NCBI RefSeq assembly: GCF_029960785.1
Contig: NZ_JASBQE010000001.1
Coordinates: forward strand, 124,001-188,000
DNA from: Polyangium sp. 15x6
GTDB lineage: Bacteria > Myxococcota_A > Polyangia > Polyangiales > Polyangiaceae
DNA length: 64,000 nt
Direction: 5' to 3'
The notes under the pieces are model-generated. The model ran no database searches and was not told the origin of the DNA. It worked only from the letters and a program-made list of their open reading frames with translations. The position numbers and the translations under genes are program-made. Of this stretch, positions 49,271 through 60,394 are shown one piece after another. The number at the start of each line of letters is the position of its first letter. The first letter of the stretch is position 1.

Positions 49271-49939
49271 TCACGCGGCGTGACGGATGCCCCGGCCCTG
49301 GTGACGGTCGGGCACGAGGGCACAACGTTCGAGATTTCCTCGGGTTGGATGCTCGATCCCGGCGCCCGGTGATCCACCGGCTCCCGAGAGGCCCGCGCCC
49401 ACCGGCGCGGACAGAAGCACGATTCTCCCGCTCGCCTCCAGGCGGAGGAGACCCTGATCCACGGATGAACGCGGGAGCCCGAGGAGTTTGTCCCGGAGCC
49501 GGGCGAGCGACACGATCTCGCCCGGCGTGGGCATGAGACGGGCGAGCACGTACAGGATTCGAGCGTCCACTGCGGCCTCCGCGCCCGCGTCGCGGGCTAC
49601 GCGTACGTGCTCGGCGAGGCGCACGACCGCGTCGAGTTGCTCAGGAGAGAGCCGCCACAATTCCGAAAGAATTTCCTCGAATACAAACACGCCGGAGGAC
49701 ACGAGCGTGGGTGAGCTGCTCATGCGCTCGCGCACGGGCGGGAGAGGCGGCGGGGTGGGGGTGCGACGGAATCGGGCGCGGAGGCGATCGAGGAGATCAC
49801 GAAGGCGAGACCGCCATCCATTCTGAGGTGCGCACGAAGGATCGACGATGGTCGGCCGCATGTCCTCGGGCCAGGTCGGCCGTTCGTGGATCCCGATCGG
49901 GACATCGTCGTCTTCCGATTCCGGCAAAGTCGTGGACAT
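49271..49939 (-). CDS. Hypothetical protein with winged-helix-like core
   Basis: A 222-aa protein whose start follows a good GGGAGGGA site. The N-terminus is acidic and Pro-rich (SEDDDVPIGIHERPTWPED), then basic (RSRLRDLLDRLRARFRR). Residues about 85-175 are helical (EEILSELWRLSPEQLDAVVRLAEHVRVARDAGAE, PGEIVSLARLRDKLLGLPRSSVDQGLLRLEASGRIVLL), and the latter stretch resembles a winged helix. No known family was recognised. It could be a DNA-binding or adaptor protein. Confidence 0.55.
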   Translation of the reverse strand: MSTTLPESEDDDVPIGIHERPTWPEDMRPTIVDPSCAPQNGWRSRLRDLLDRLRARFRRTPTPPPLPPVRERMSSSPTLVSSGVFVFEEILSELWRLSPEQLDAVVRLAEHVRVARDAGAEAAVDARILYVLARLMPTPGEIVSLARLRDKLLGLPRSSVDQGLLRLEASGRIVLLSAPVGAGLSGAGGSPGAGIEHPTRGNLERCALVPDRHQGRGIRHAA

Positions 49940-50178
49940 GGAATCCCTCCCGTTTTTTGATCACCGCTCGTAGGCGACCCGTCGAGACATGCTTCTCGGA
50001 TTGGCCTTGGTTTCGTGCGCGCGAGCAGGGGTCCTCCGTTCCGTCTCTGCCACGGCGGGCCGCCTGCGAGCGGTGATCGTTTGTCGAAATCGTGGATCGT
50101 CGTCCCCAGGCGGCCGCGCCACCATGCTCGCCCAGAATGAGAGGCAACGCGGCCGGCTGCGAACGACGATCCTTCGTG

Positions 50179-51366
50179 TCAGGGGCTGGGTTTGTCCTCG
50201 GCTGAAGCCTGTTTCATTGCGGCTTCTTGCGCAACCATTCGAGCGAGATTTTTTTCAGCTATCCTTTTGAGCTCTGCGCACTCGTCCAGATGCGTGCTCT
50301 TGGGAAAAAGGCGCGCGTGCTCCTGGAGCACACCGAGGCACGCTTTCGGGTCGTTTTCTTTGAGAAAGCGCCGCGCCCTCGAGAGGAGCGGCACTTCGTG
50401 ATCCACGGGGCGAGCAGGGACCGGTTCCTGCGATGGCGGTGTAGCCCGCGGCGCCCCGGAGTCGCCCTGCGGCGTATTCTTCACGAGAGCATCGGCGGCC
50501 ACGGCGAGCGGCGTCGTCGCCGCGTGGAGCGACGGCGCCGCGGCGGTGTGCGCCGAAGCGATACCCGCGCCGAGATGCCCGAGGAGCATGCCCACGAGGG
50601 CGGACGGCAATGCCACGGCAAACGCGATCGTGACCTTGAAGGGGAGACCAAGCGCTCCGATCCCCGCTTCGACCGACGAAGGTGCGTCGCGCCTCGGCGC
50701 GCCCGCGGCGAGCTTCGCAGCATCGATCGCCCGCGACAAGCGTTCCCAGCCGTCGAGCTGGGCCTTGGCGAGGACCTCGGTCGACTCCCATACGTGCGGC
50801 AGGAGCCCGGCCAGAGAGAACGAGGCAAACAGGCTGGCGCGCGAGCTCTTCTCGGGATCCACCCCGAGGAGCGTCTTGACCCACCCTTCGAAGGCCGTCT
50901 CGGCGGTGGTGAGGCGGAGCTGCACGGTCGAACGCGCGATGCCGAGGCTCTTCGCGAGCGCGTGGAGCGGCTCTTCGCGAACGTGATACCGCAAGAGGAG
51001 CATGCGCTGGTCCACGGGCATCCGCTCGAGCGCTTCGAGGACGACCTCCGTCATCGTTTCATCGGAGGCGTGCTCGTCGACCGCGGCCTCGATCACCTGC
51101 GGGGCAAGCCGCTCGAGGCGCCGCGCGGCCTTGCGCCGGTAGTTCCGGACCATCTCGTAGCAGACGCGCGCGAGCCACCCGTGCGGATAGGCGGGGATCT
51201 CGTCGAAGTGGTTGTACGCGAAGACGAGGACGTCATGCGCGATGTCCGCCACGTCGGCCTCACGGACGCGTAGGCGACGCAACGTACGCCACACGGTGGG
51301 GAAGTTCTCCTGGTAGAACGTCCGGAACTCCTCCCGTGTGGGTGTGGTGTCGACCGCGGCAAGCAT
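50179..51366 (-). CDS. ECF-type sigma factor with membrane segment and exported tail
   Basis: A 395-aa sigma factor, about twice the usual ECF length. Region 2 (residues 12-85) includes FYQENFPTVWRTLRRLRVREADVADIAHDVLVFAY and RVCYEMVRNYRRKAARR. Region 4 (about 103-165) has EALERMPVDQRMLLLRYHVREEPLHALAKSLGIARSTVQLRL. A hydrophobic stretch at 243-268 (FKVTIAFAVALPSALVGMLLGHLG) could anchor it, leaving a Pro-rich linker and TPR-like helices (LSRARRFLKENDPKACLGVLQEHARLFPKS) outside. It could therefore be held or regulated at the membrane. It starts 21 bases after the barrel-like gene upstream. Confidence 0.86.
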   Translation of the reverse strand: MLAAVDTTPTREEFRTFYQENFPTVWRTLRRLRVREADVADIAHDVLVFAYNHFDEIPAYPHGWLARVCYEMVRNYRRKAARRLERLAPQVIEAAVDEHASDETMTEVVLEALERMPVDQRMLLLRYHVREEPLHALAKSLGIARSTVQLRLTTAETAFEGWVKTLLGVDPEKSSRASLFASFSLAGLLPHVWESTEVLAKAQLDGWERLSRAIDAAKLAAGAPRRDAPSSVEAGIGALGLPFKVTIAFAVALPSALVGMLLGHLGAGIASAHTAAAPSLHAATTPLAVAADALVKNTPQGDSGAPRATPPSQEPVPARPVDHEVPLLSRARRFLKENDPKACLGVLQEHARLFPKSTHLDECAELKRIAEKNLARMVAQEAAMKQASAEDKPSP

Positions 51367-51387
51367 GATGGGCTGCGCCTCCGCTTG

Positions 51388-52500
51388 CTATATGTCGTCA
51401 GACCCCCCGGATGTACCGACGCCAGGAGAAAATTTTTGAGATTGTGGCGGGGGAGGGGGTTTGGCGGTGGGGTGGGTCACGTCGAAGGCGTAGACGAGAC
51501 CAACCTGGAGGGCGGCCGAGGCGTAGGGGTAGGTCCAGGTTTCGCGGCCGTAGATCTGTACCTGGGGTGGTGCGGGTACGAGGAGAACATCGAGTCTGGG
51601 CTGGAGAGTCAAAGACTGTCCAAGTGGGAACGACAACCCGCCGCGGAAGCCGACGCCCCAGGTGAGAGTGGGCTTCTCCACCGGAACTTTCGTCACACTG
51701 CTATCGTAATCAATGCTGCGATCTAGCCATCCAATTGAGATGAGCGCGCACCTGTCCAATTGGAGCCAGGGCCGGAGGCGCATGTGGTGACAGGGTACGA
51801 GCATTCCAGAAAGCTGTGATCCGCGGATCCTGTACGACTCTTCCGATCGCACACCCCGCGAGTCCAATCGCGCTTCTAAACCTATCGATAGCTCGGCTTG
51901 TCGCAGTCCAACGCCTCCGGTCAGCGAGGGCGATAGTCCCGGCGTACTGCCAGCCGCAGCACCTCCTGCAACCGAAAATAGGAGGCGCGTGGGGAGGGGT
52001 GACATGGGCGAACGTACTACTTGTATGGTCGGTTTCGGGGTAGGCGGTGACGACGAGCTCAGCGGTGGAGGATGAGATTTCGGTGGAGGGAGTGGCGGGA
52101 GCGTTGGGGCAGCGATGGGATGCTCAGGCTCCAGCGGCTCAAGCGGATCAATGAGCATCCCTGCGCTGAAAGCCGCGTGATGCAACAGCCCAGCACATTC
52201 CCATGCGAGCTTTTCGTGCTCAGGCGCACTCTGTTCTAAGCCAGGGCCTTTCGCGACGATCTGGACTCGAATGGTCTTTTCGGAACGGCGGAAGAGGACC
52301 GTGAGGAGATTCGGCGCGTCAGGCCGGAACGGATCGCGTCCAACCTCCCGGGAGACAGCAGCACGGAAGGCGGCCTCACTCGGGCAAACCTCCGTGCCGG
52401 GCTCACGTACGTAGTCGAGGCGGTAGTTCTCCTGCGCGGCGGCAGGCGCTGCAAGGAGGCAGATCGTGGCTGCCAGTACCGTCCCCCCGCGGAGAGCCAT
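51388..52500 (-). CDS. Exported barrel-like protein upstream of the sigma factor
   Basis: A 370-aa protein with signal peptide ALRGGTVLAATICLLAAPAAA|Q. Residues about 30-130 form a soluble domain (CPSEAAFRAAVSREVGRDPFRPDAPNLLTVLFRRSEKTIRVQIVAKG). A Pro-rich linker follows, then a C-terminal region of alternating strands (LLFSVAGGAAAGSTPGLSPSLTGGVGLRQAELSIGLEARL, YPYASAALQVGLVYAF) that looks like an outer-membrane barrel. It is the first gene of a pair with the sigma factor, so it may act as a sensor, or only share a promoter. Codon use is looser than in most of the window. Confidence 0.72.
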   Translation of the reverse strand: MALRGGTVLAATICLLAAPAAAQENYRLDYVREPGTEVCPSEAAFRAAVSREVGRDPFRPDAPNLLTVLFRRSEKTIRVQIVAKGPGLEQSAPEHEKLAWECAGLLHHAAFSAGMLIDPLEPLEPEHPIAAPTLPPLPPPKSHPPPLSSSSPPTPKPTIQVVRSPMSPLPTRLLFSVAGGAAAGSTPGLSPSLTGGVGLRQAELSIGLEARLDSRGVRSEESYRIRGSQLSGMLVPCHHMRLRPWLQLDRCALISIGWLDRSIDYDSSVTKVPVEKPTLTWGVGFRGGLSFPLGQSLTLQPRLDVLLVPAPPQVQIYGRETWTYPYASAALQVGLVYAFDVTHPTAKPPPPPQSQKFSPGVGTSGGSDDI

Positions 52501-52545
52501 GGTGCCCGACCCTACCAGCTAGGGGTGGGATCGAGCAAGGCGGCT

Positions 52546-53670
52546 TTACGTGAGGCAGCAGAACGTGATGGGTTTCTCCATCTCGACCGTCCCCGTGGGC
52601 TCACCACCCTGGGGCATGCAGGTGCCAGGCAACTCATCGATGACCTCTGCTCTCTTGCTGCCGAGAGAAATGCCTTCCATCAGATCGTAGCAGGGGGCAG
52701 GCATGTCCGAGGAGATATACGGAGACAGTTGCTCATTCGTGCAGCCGTTGTCCGTATACACGTGAATCTGCACGGTGCAAGAGCCTCCCGTGGGTGGAGA
52801 GCAAGTGCAAGGGCTGCAGTCGCGTTTGTCGGTGCCCTCCTCGAAGAACACGGAGCGTTTGGTCCAGTCTTGCGGACAATCAACGTTCTCTGCAACGTAT
52901 ATGCAGACGTCGAAGGGGAACGGCGGCTCCGGCGAACAGGGCGCGTGCTTGCACTGGGTTTTCCCATCGTTCGCACATGCGAGCGCTGCGACAGAGTCCA
53001 TCGTCGGCCACTCGTTGATGCTCCCGCCGTAGATGATGGGGGCGTCCGTCGGTTCCTCTACTTCGGCCACGGCTGTGCAATCACCTTCCACGAAGACGGG
53101 CGGAGCCACGGAAAGGGAACGGACACAGGGCACACCACCGCAGAGCTTGCCCTCGGAGATGGCGCTGGCTGTCGTGCACGTACCATCCCAGTTCGCCGGG
53201 GCATCGAAGGATGCACTCGCTGGCGCAGGAGGCGTTTGGCACGCGGATGCGTGTGTATTCCAGGACGCTGGAAGCTCGCAGCTCCCCAGCGGTTCGCCGC
53301 ACGTACAGGTGGGGCAGTCACGAGGCCCGAGTTGCGGCTCGGCCAAGGCCCAGACAACCTCTTCCGTACCTTTCGGACAAGCGGGCAAACCGATCGCCGG
53401 GCCGGTGGCTACGAGGACGGGACCTTCCCAACCTGCGGGCTTTTCCGGGACGCACACACCAGGACAGCCGAGCGTACCAGCGTCCGCGGGGCAGGTTTCA
53501 GGATCCGGAGGAAAACCTCGAGCTATACACTCGGCAAACTCTTCCGGTGTGCCTACGCCGCAGACACACACTGGTTTGAAATTGGCATCTTCACTCCAGC
53601 CTACATCACCGCAAGCCAGCGCGACGAAAGGCAGGATGACAGGCAGGGTGAGATATGGCCACAAACGCAT
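52546..53670 (-). CDS. Cys-rich lipoprotein, full-length copy
   Basis: A 374-aa lipoprotein with MRLWPYLTLPVILPFVALAC and lipobox ALAC. The mature part holds many Cys, often in CxC or CxxC groups (VCVCGVGTPEEFAECIARGFPPDPETCP, CPTCTCGEPLGSCELP, DCSPCTCSPPTGGSC, ITFCCLT at the end), implying many disulphides. No known domain was recognised. A truncated paralogue lies 15 bases upstream in the same direction. It is probably a surface protein; function unknown. Confidence 0.78.
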   Translation of the reverse strand: MRLWPYLTLPVILPFVALACGDVGWSEDANFKPVCVCGVGTPEEFAECIARGFPPDPETCPADAGTLGCPGVCVPEKPAGWEGPVLVATGPAIGLPACPKGTEEVVWALAEPQLGPRDCPTCTCGEPLGSCELPASWNTHASACQTPPAPASASFDAPANWDGTCTTASAISEGKLCGGVPCVRSLSVAPPVFVEGDCTAVAEVEEPTDAPIIYGGSINEWPTMDSVAALACANDGKTQCKHAPCSPEPPFPFDVCIYVAENVDCPQDWTKRSVFFEEGTDKRDCSPCTCSPPTGGSCTVQIHVYTDNGCTNEQLSPYISSDMPAPCYDLMEGISLGSKRAEVIDELPGTCMPQGGEPTGTVEMEKPITFCCLT

Positions 53671-53685
53671 GACGAACCCCCAGAA

Positions 53686-53970
53686 TTAAATGGAAACGAG
53701 GTACAATAGGGGTTCCGGTGCACACGGCCCCAAGCATCCGACGGTATCGGCGTCGGTAGCCCCATCTGTGTCAGCGTCGATGTCGTCAGGGCAGGTCTCT
53801 GGATCGGGAGGCCAGCCTTCAGCGAGGCAGTCGGCGAATTTTTCCGGCGTGCCTACGCCGCATATACACACAGCTTCATAGTTGGCGTCCTCGCTCCACC
53901 CGATATCAGCACATGCCAGCGCGACGAATGGGAGAGCGATAGCCAGAAGCAGGAACGACCAAAGACGCAT
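53686..53970 (-). CDS. Truncated paralogue of the adjacent Cys-rich lipoprotein
   Basis: A 94-aa lipoprotein: MRLWSFLLLAIALPFVALAC with lipobox ALAC. It matches the first part of its neighbour closely (GWSEDANYEAVCICGVGTPEKFADCLAEGWPPDPETCP against GWSEDANFKPVCVCGVGTPEEFAECIARGFPPDPETCP). It then stops in an unrelated tail (GPCAPEPLLYLVSI). The copy is therefore a fragment of a duplicated gene, though the short product may still be made. The start is placed at MRLW to match the paralogue; an in-frame ATG eight codons earlier exists. Confidence 0.62.
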   Translation of the reverse strand: MRLWSFLLLAIALPFVALACADIGWSEDANYEAVCICGVGTPEKFADCLAEGWPPDPETCPDDIDADTDGATDADTVGCLGPCAPEPLLYLVSI

Positions 53971-54427
53971 CACCGGATCCCGCGGTTGGAACAATCACCG
54001 TTCAAGGCAAATAAATACTTGCACCTTCCATTGGTGCGTCCCGGGATAGGTACCACGAGGTTTGTCGATGGGGAAAGAGACAAACACCGACCTCGTGCAA
54101 GTTTCTGAGCACGATCCCGACGGAGCCGACATGGTTTTTCCGCGACCGGACCCACACCTGGACACATGAACCGTCCGCGGACCAACCTTTCTCAGGTCAC
54201 CCCCAAAAATCGACACGATCGTGTCGTTTCTGGTGGACGATCCGCCTTATCAATACACTTCCTCCACGGGAGGTTTTACATCCCCAACCCGTTCGTCCAG
54301 GGACCCCTCGCCGAACCTCCCCCCCCGGAAAAATCACCGACCCGTACGATCTTTTCGGACAAAACGCCCTCTCAACACATGTAACGGGACAGGAGGAAAC
54401 CTACCCACCAGGGTAGGTGAATGTGTG
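53971..54427. other. 457-bp non-coding region
   Basis: No convincing gene: the open frames are short and lack ribosome sites and protein-like composition. Base composition is more AT-rich than the surroundings (AAATAAATACTTGC near 54010). A perfect 16-bp palindrome lies at 54211-54226. The region probably holds divergent promoters for the Cys-rich lipoproteins and the 71-aa gene. Confidence 0.55.
54211..54226. promoter_or_regulatory. Perfect 16-bp palindrome CGACACGATCGTGTCG
   Basis: A perfect inverted repeat in non-coding DNA, 202 bp before the 71-aa gene and about 240 bp from the Cys-rich lipoprotein start. It is the right size for a dimeric regulator site. No regulator can be assigned. 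Confidence 0.4.
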
Positions 54428-54643
54428 ATGAGCGTCTGGATTGAAGCTTCCGGTGAGCCGCTTTGCCTGCATTGGACCATCCTGCCCGGGCTCGAGCTCG
54501 TCGTGTCGCGCCTCTTCGGCACGATCACCGTCGGCTACATGCTCGGGACCGGCAGGGACCAAGTCCTGCTCCGCGCACGCCAGTACGACATGGAACGCAG
54601 CCGCGAGCTCTTTCACCTCGCATTCACCTGGGGCGAAGCGTGA
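54428..54643 (+). CDS. 71-aa hypothetical protein
   Basis: A short protein, MSVWIEASGEPLCLHWTILP followed by a hydrophobic stretch (GLELVVSRLFGTITVGYMLGTG) and a charged tail (RARQYDMERSRELFHLAFTWGEA). A longer upstream frame reads through low-quality sequence and was not used. The ribosome site is weak (AGGTGA). Function is not recognised. The stop is about 29 bases before the end of the convergent YbaK gene. Confidence 0.5.
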   Translation: MSVWIEASGEPLCLHWTILPGLELVVSRLFGTITVGYMLGTGRDQVLLRARQYDMERSRELFHLAFTWGEA

Positions 54644-54672
54644 AAAAGCCCTCCGAGCCGCAGGCCGCCTCC

Positions 54673-55185
54673 TTATAGAGAGGGCGCGGCCGCGTCGAGG
54701 TCGAGGACGACCGGCTCGTGACCCGTCGCCCGGAGAAACCGGACGAGGTCCGCTCCCCGGATCGCCGTCGTGTGGTCGTTCGTCAGCGGATGGCAGTGCA
54801 CCGGATCCCGCGCGAGGACCTTCGCGTCGAGGACGACCTGCACGACGCCCTCCTTGTCCATCAACGCAGCGAGCGGCGTGACCGACCCAGGCTCGACGCC
54901 GAGGTGCTGCCGCAGGCGCTCGTGCGAGCAAAACGAGACGTGGCCCGCGCCGATGCGGCGGCCGAGGTCCTTGAGGTCCACCGCGCGATCCTCGTCGAGC
55001 ACGACGAGCCACATCGCCCCCTTCTTGTTGCGCAAGAAGAGGTTTTTCACGTGGGTGCCGTCGTGCCGCACGCGATGCGCCTTCGCCTCCTCCACGGTGA
55101 AGACGGGCGGATGCGTGACGGTCTCGGTCTCGATGCCGAGGGCCACGAGCCGCTCGAAGAGCGCATCCCGGGGGGAGGTCGTCAT
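54673..55185 (-). CDS. YbaK/EbsC-type aminoacyl-tRNA deacylase (ProX-like)
   Basis: A 170-aa editing-domain protein. It opens MTTSPRDALFERLVALGIETETVTHPPVFTVEEAKAHR, then HDGTHVKNLFLRNKKGAMWLVVLDEDRAVDLKDLGRRIGAGHVSFC with the catalytic-type Lys in THVKNLFL, and ends with the second conserved block (GSVTPLAALMDKEGVVQVVLDAKVLARDPVHCHPLTNDHTTAI). These fit ProX/PrdX proteins that clear Ala from mis-charged tRNA-Pro. It is free-standing in the cytoplasm. The frame is open further upstream, but the ATG at 55185 fits the family start. Confidence 0.88.
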   Translation of the reverse strand: MTTSPRDALFERLVALGIETETVTHPPVFTVEEAKAHRVRHDGTHVKNLFLRNKKGAMWLVVLDEDRAVDLKDLGRRIGAGHVSFCSHERLRQHLGVEPGSVTPLAALMDKEGVVQVVLDAKVLARDPVHCHPLTNDHTTAIRGADLVRFLRATGHEPVVLDLDAAAPSL

Positions 55186-55293
55186 GCGCGACTCGTTACC
55201 GCGCGCGGCGCCGTCGATCAACGTTTCGCGCCGGCATCTCCCCGGCAGCACGTGTGTGCGCTACAGATGCGGCTTCGATCAAGGAGCGACGCG

Positions 55294-56142
55294 ATGGCGA
55301 AGGATCTCGAAGGCAAAGTCTTTCTGGTGACGGGAGCGACCGAAGGCATCGGCAAGGCCGCCGCCCGAGACTTCGCGCAGCGAGGCGCGACGCTCGTGCT
55401 CGTCGGTCGGAGCCGCGAGAAGAGCGAGCGCGTGGTGAAGGAGCTGAAGGAGGCGAGCGGCAGCGACAAGATCGAGCTCCTGCTCGGCGACCTCTCGAAG
55501 ATCGCCGAGACCCGCGCCGTGGCCGACGCCTTCCGCGCGAAGTACGACCGGCTCGACGTGCTCGTGAACAACGCCGGCGCCATCTTCACCGACTACAAGC
55601 TCAGCGCCGACGGCATCGAGATGACGTTCGCGCTGAACCACATGGCCTACTTCGTCCTGACGACGAGCTTGCTCGATCTGATCAAGAAGACGCCGAAGGC
55701 CCGCGTGGTCAGCACGTCGAGCGACGCCCACAAGATGAGTAAGATGGATCTCGCGACGGTCGCCAAGCGGGGCGGCAAGGCCGGTTTTGGCGCCTACGGC
55801 GACTCGAAGCTCGCCAACATCCTCTTCACGCGCGAGCTCGCCCGGCGCCTCGCGGGGTCGAGCGCGACGGCGAACTGCATGCACCCCGGCTACGTACGCA
55901 CGGGGTTCGCGCTGAACACCGGCCCGATCGCGGCGGTCTTCGTCAAGGCGGCCGCCGCGCTCTTCGCGCGTACGCCGGAGAAGGGCGCAGAGACGATCAT
56001 CTGGCTCGCGACGAGCGACGAAGCCGCGTCGTACAACGGGGAGTACTTCTACGATCGCGCGCTCACGCGTACGACGAGCCACGCGCGGAACGACGAGCTG
56101 GCGAAGGGCCTGTGGGAGCTCTCGGAGAAGCTCTCGGCCTGA
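55294..56142 (+). CDS. Short-chain dehydrogenase/reductase (retinol-dehydrogenase-like)
   Basis: A 282-aa SDR with AAGGAG upstream. The cofactor motif is VFLVTGATEGIGKAAARDF (TGxxxGxG at 13-20). NNAGAIFTDYKLS is the NNAG motif, VVSTSSDAHKMS carries the catalytic Ser, and AYGDSKLANILF gives Tyr-x-x-x-Lys. The arrangement and the HPGYVRTGF motif resemble the WWOX/retinol dehydrogenase group. Arg in LVLVGRSREK favours NADP. The substrate is not known. The gap to the next gene is 19 bases, so they may be co-transcribed. Confidence 0.9.
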   Translation: MAKDLEGKVFLVTGATEGIGKAAARDFAQRGATLVLVGRSREKSERVVKELKEASGSDKIELLLGDLSKIAETRAVADAFRAKYDRLDVLVNNAGAIFTDYKLSADGIEMTFALNHMAYFVLTTSLLDLIKKTPKARVVSTSSDAHKMSKMDLATVAKRGGKAGFGAYGDSKLANILFTRELARRLAGSSATANCMHPGYVRTGFALNTGPIAAVFVKAAAALFARTPEKGAETIIWLATSDEAASYNGEYFYDRALTRTTSHARNDELAKGLWELSEKLSA

Positions 56143-56161
56143 ACGCGGGGTACGATCCCGC

Positions 56162-56707
56162 ATGACGTTCTCTCCCGACACGTACGCGCGCGCGCTCGAC
56201 TTCGCAGCCGAGGCCCACGGCGCGCAACGCGTGCCCGGCAAATCGCATCCGTACATCACCCACGTCGCGACCGTCGCCGCGGAGATCCTCGCGGTCGCGA
56301 CGAAGGACTCGTTCGACGTGGAGCTCGCCGTCACGTGCGCGCTACTGCACGACACGCTGGAAGATACGAGCGCGTCCGAGGACGAGATCACGCGGCTCTT
56401 CGGCGTCGCCGTGGCGCGCGGGGTGCGCGCGCTGAGCAAGGACGCGCGCCTGCCGAAGGAAGACCGGATGGCCGACTCGCTCGCTCGCATCCAGCGCGAG
56501 CCGCGCGAGGTGTGGATGGTGAAGCTCGCCGACCGCATCACGAACCTCGCCGAGCCGCCCCCGTACTGGTCGCGCGAAAAGCGGATCGCGTATCGCGAGG
56601 AAGCACGGCGGATCCTCTCGGCGCTGGGCCCGGCGAGCGCGCCGCTCGCTTCGAGGCTGGAAGCGAAGATCGAGGCGTACGGCGACTACATCGCAGGCGC
56701 GCCCTGA
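56162..56707 (+). CDS. MESH1-like HD-domain (p)ppGpp hydrolase
   Basis: A 181-aa single-domain hydrolase like the HD half of SpoT/RelA. Motifs: HPYITHVATVAAEIL (His34), CALLHDTLEDTSASEDEI (His63-Asp64, Glu67-Asp68), VWMVKLADRITNLAE (Asp124, Asn128). With a manganese ion this set removes the 3' diphosphate of ppGpp in known MESH1/SAH proteins. There is no synthetase or TGS domain. It could adjust the stringent-response alarmone, or act on another nucleotide. It follows the SDR gene by 19 bases. Confidence 0.86.
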   Translation: MTFSPDTYARALDFAAEAHGAQRVPGKSHPYITHVATVAAEILAVATKDSFDVELAVTCALLHDTLEDTSASEDEITRLFGVAVARGVRALSKDARLPKEDRMADSLARIQREPREVWMVKLADRITNLAEPPPYWSREKRIAYREEARRILSALGPASAPLASRLEAKIEAYGDYIAGAP

Positions 56708-56722
56708 TCTTCGCAGCGCACC

Positions 56723-59212
<2,490 letters not shown>

Positions 59213-59314
59213 GGGCGCGCTCCTCCTCAGCGAGCTGTCGTGAGGACAACGCGAGCCACGGTAGGTGTCAAGGTGCGCGGCCTTCGAGCATCACACCGCC
59301 GCATCCGCCGCGAC

Positions 59315-59989
59315 CTATTCTTCATCCTCGCGCACCTGGGCCACGATTGCGTCGAGCGTCGGGCGCTCGCGAGGAGTCGCGAGGCGCGCGGGTCTATTCT
59401 CCGCGCGAACGGCGGCGAAGCGGTTCGAACCGAACACGGCGAGCGTGACGTCGAGGTACGTCTCGAAGGACATGAAATCGGAGCTGTCGAGATCGGCGCC
59501 GTGATCGGTGGACACGAGGACCACGGGGTCGGGGCCGATGATCATGTCGGCATGGTTGAACTTGCTGAAGTTGTCGATCGTGATGGCTTTCAGCGGGCGC
59601 TCGGGATCGAGCTCGCGGCCGAAGAAGAGCTCTTCTTGTCTGTACGAGAGCTCGTTCACGTGGAAATTCATCTGCCAGTCGGGCGCGAATGCGACGTTGA
59701 TGGGGACCAGGTTGATGCACCCCGGAGGCGCGCCGTAATCGGGGGAATCGTACGGATCGGTCCGGGTATACGTGCCACCGCGGAGGCCCCATTCCAGAAA
59801 AACGCCGTCGTGCGCCGCGTAAAACTCCAGAATGGAGTCCGGCAGCTTCATGCCGGCGGCTCGCTCCGCGCGCGAGAGTGCGGCGCCTGCGGCCGGGGAG
59901 CCGAGACGGAAGTCGAGGACCTCGACGTCCGGATGCGCGCGCAGCGCTTCGACCATGGCTTCCAGTCGTTCACGAAATGAGGCGGCCAT
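59315..59989 (-). CDS. SMI1/KNR4-family protein
   Basis: A 224-aa protein. The SMI1/KNR4 pattern runs from ALSRAERAAGMKLPDSILEFYAAHDGVFLEWG (helix, the LPxSxxxFY motif) to INLVPINVAFA and the later LKAITIDNFSKFNHADMIIG, DPVVLVSTDHGADLDSSDFMSFETYLDVTL. In bacteria such domains often serve as immunity proteins for toxin systems or as cell-wall-linked adaptors. No toxin gene lies nearby in the window. A kinase gene lies next to it on the same strand, 102 bp downstream. Confidence 0.78.
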   Translation of the reverse strand: MAASFRERLEAMVEALRAHPDVEVLDFRLGSPAAGAALSRAERAAGMKLPDSILEFYAAHDGVFLEWGLRGGTYTRTDPYDSPDYGAPPGCINLVPINVAFAPDWQMNFHVNELSYRQEELFFGRELDPERPLKAITIDNFSKFNHADMIIGPDPVVLVSTDHGADLDSSDFMSFETYLDVTLAVFGSNRFAAVRAENRPARLATPRERPTLDAIVAQVREDEE

Positions 59990-60394
59990 GGGGGCGGATC
60001 AAACGTCGCTGCGCGCCGCGCTGTCAAGCGCCGCGCGATGGACCTTGCGCGTGTGGCTGCCGTGCGCTACCACGCTCGGGCTCACGATCCTATCCGGCGA
60101 GCATGCGCGGGCAGAGCCCCGCGTGCTTGCGTCCGAACGAAGGCGACCGGGAAGGCGTGGCGGAGCGCACCGTGACGAGTGTCGCCCCGCGGTGGAGCGG
60201 CCAGACGGGTCGTTTCACGCTCTTCCCGAACCCTGGCGGCTCGGCGGGAAGGGGCCAGCGACAAGCACACCCTTCACGGGTTCGGGCCGCGAGAGAGCAT
60301 TTTCATCGTGTCTTTTTCCGTTCCCGGGCGGCCCACGGCGGCCCCCGTCGAGGCGCCGCGTGCCGAGGGCAGCGCGCCGATCGCTTCCGTTTCC
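59990..60394. other. 405-bp region without a convincing gene
   Basis: It separates the SMI1/KNR4 gene from the RhlE-type helicase. A frame starting at 59989 encodes a signal-peptide-like stretch (WLPCATTLGLTILSGEHARA), but it continues into arginine-rich nonsense and has no ribosome site, so I do not call it. The last 90 bases may be the N-terminus of the helicase if GTG 60308 is used. A long leader would be usual for a cold-inducible helicase, but no element is recognisable. Confidence 0.45.

Noticed and set aside
54221..54427. N-terminal extension of the 71-aa protein
   Set aside because: The added residues are Pro/Arg-rich and unlike a protein; no ribosome site precedes 54221. It overlaps the palindrome region.
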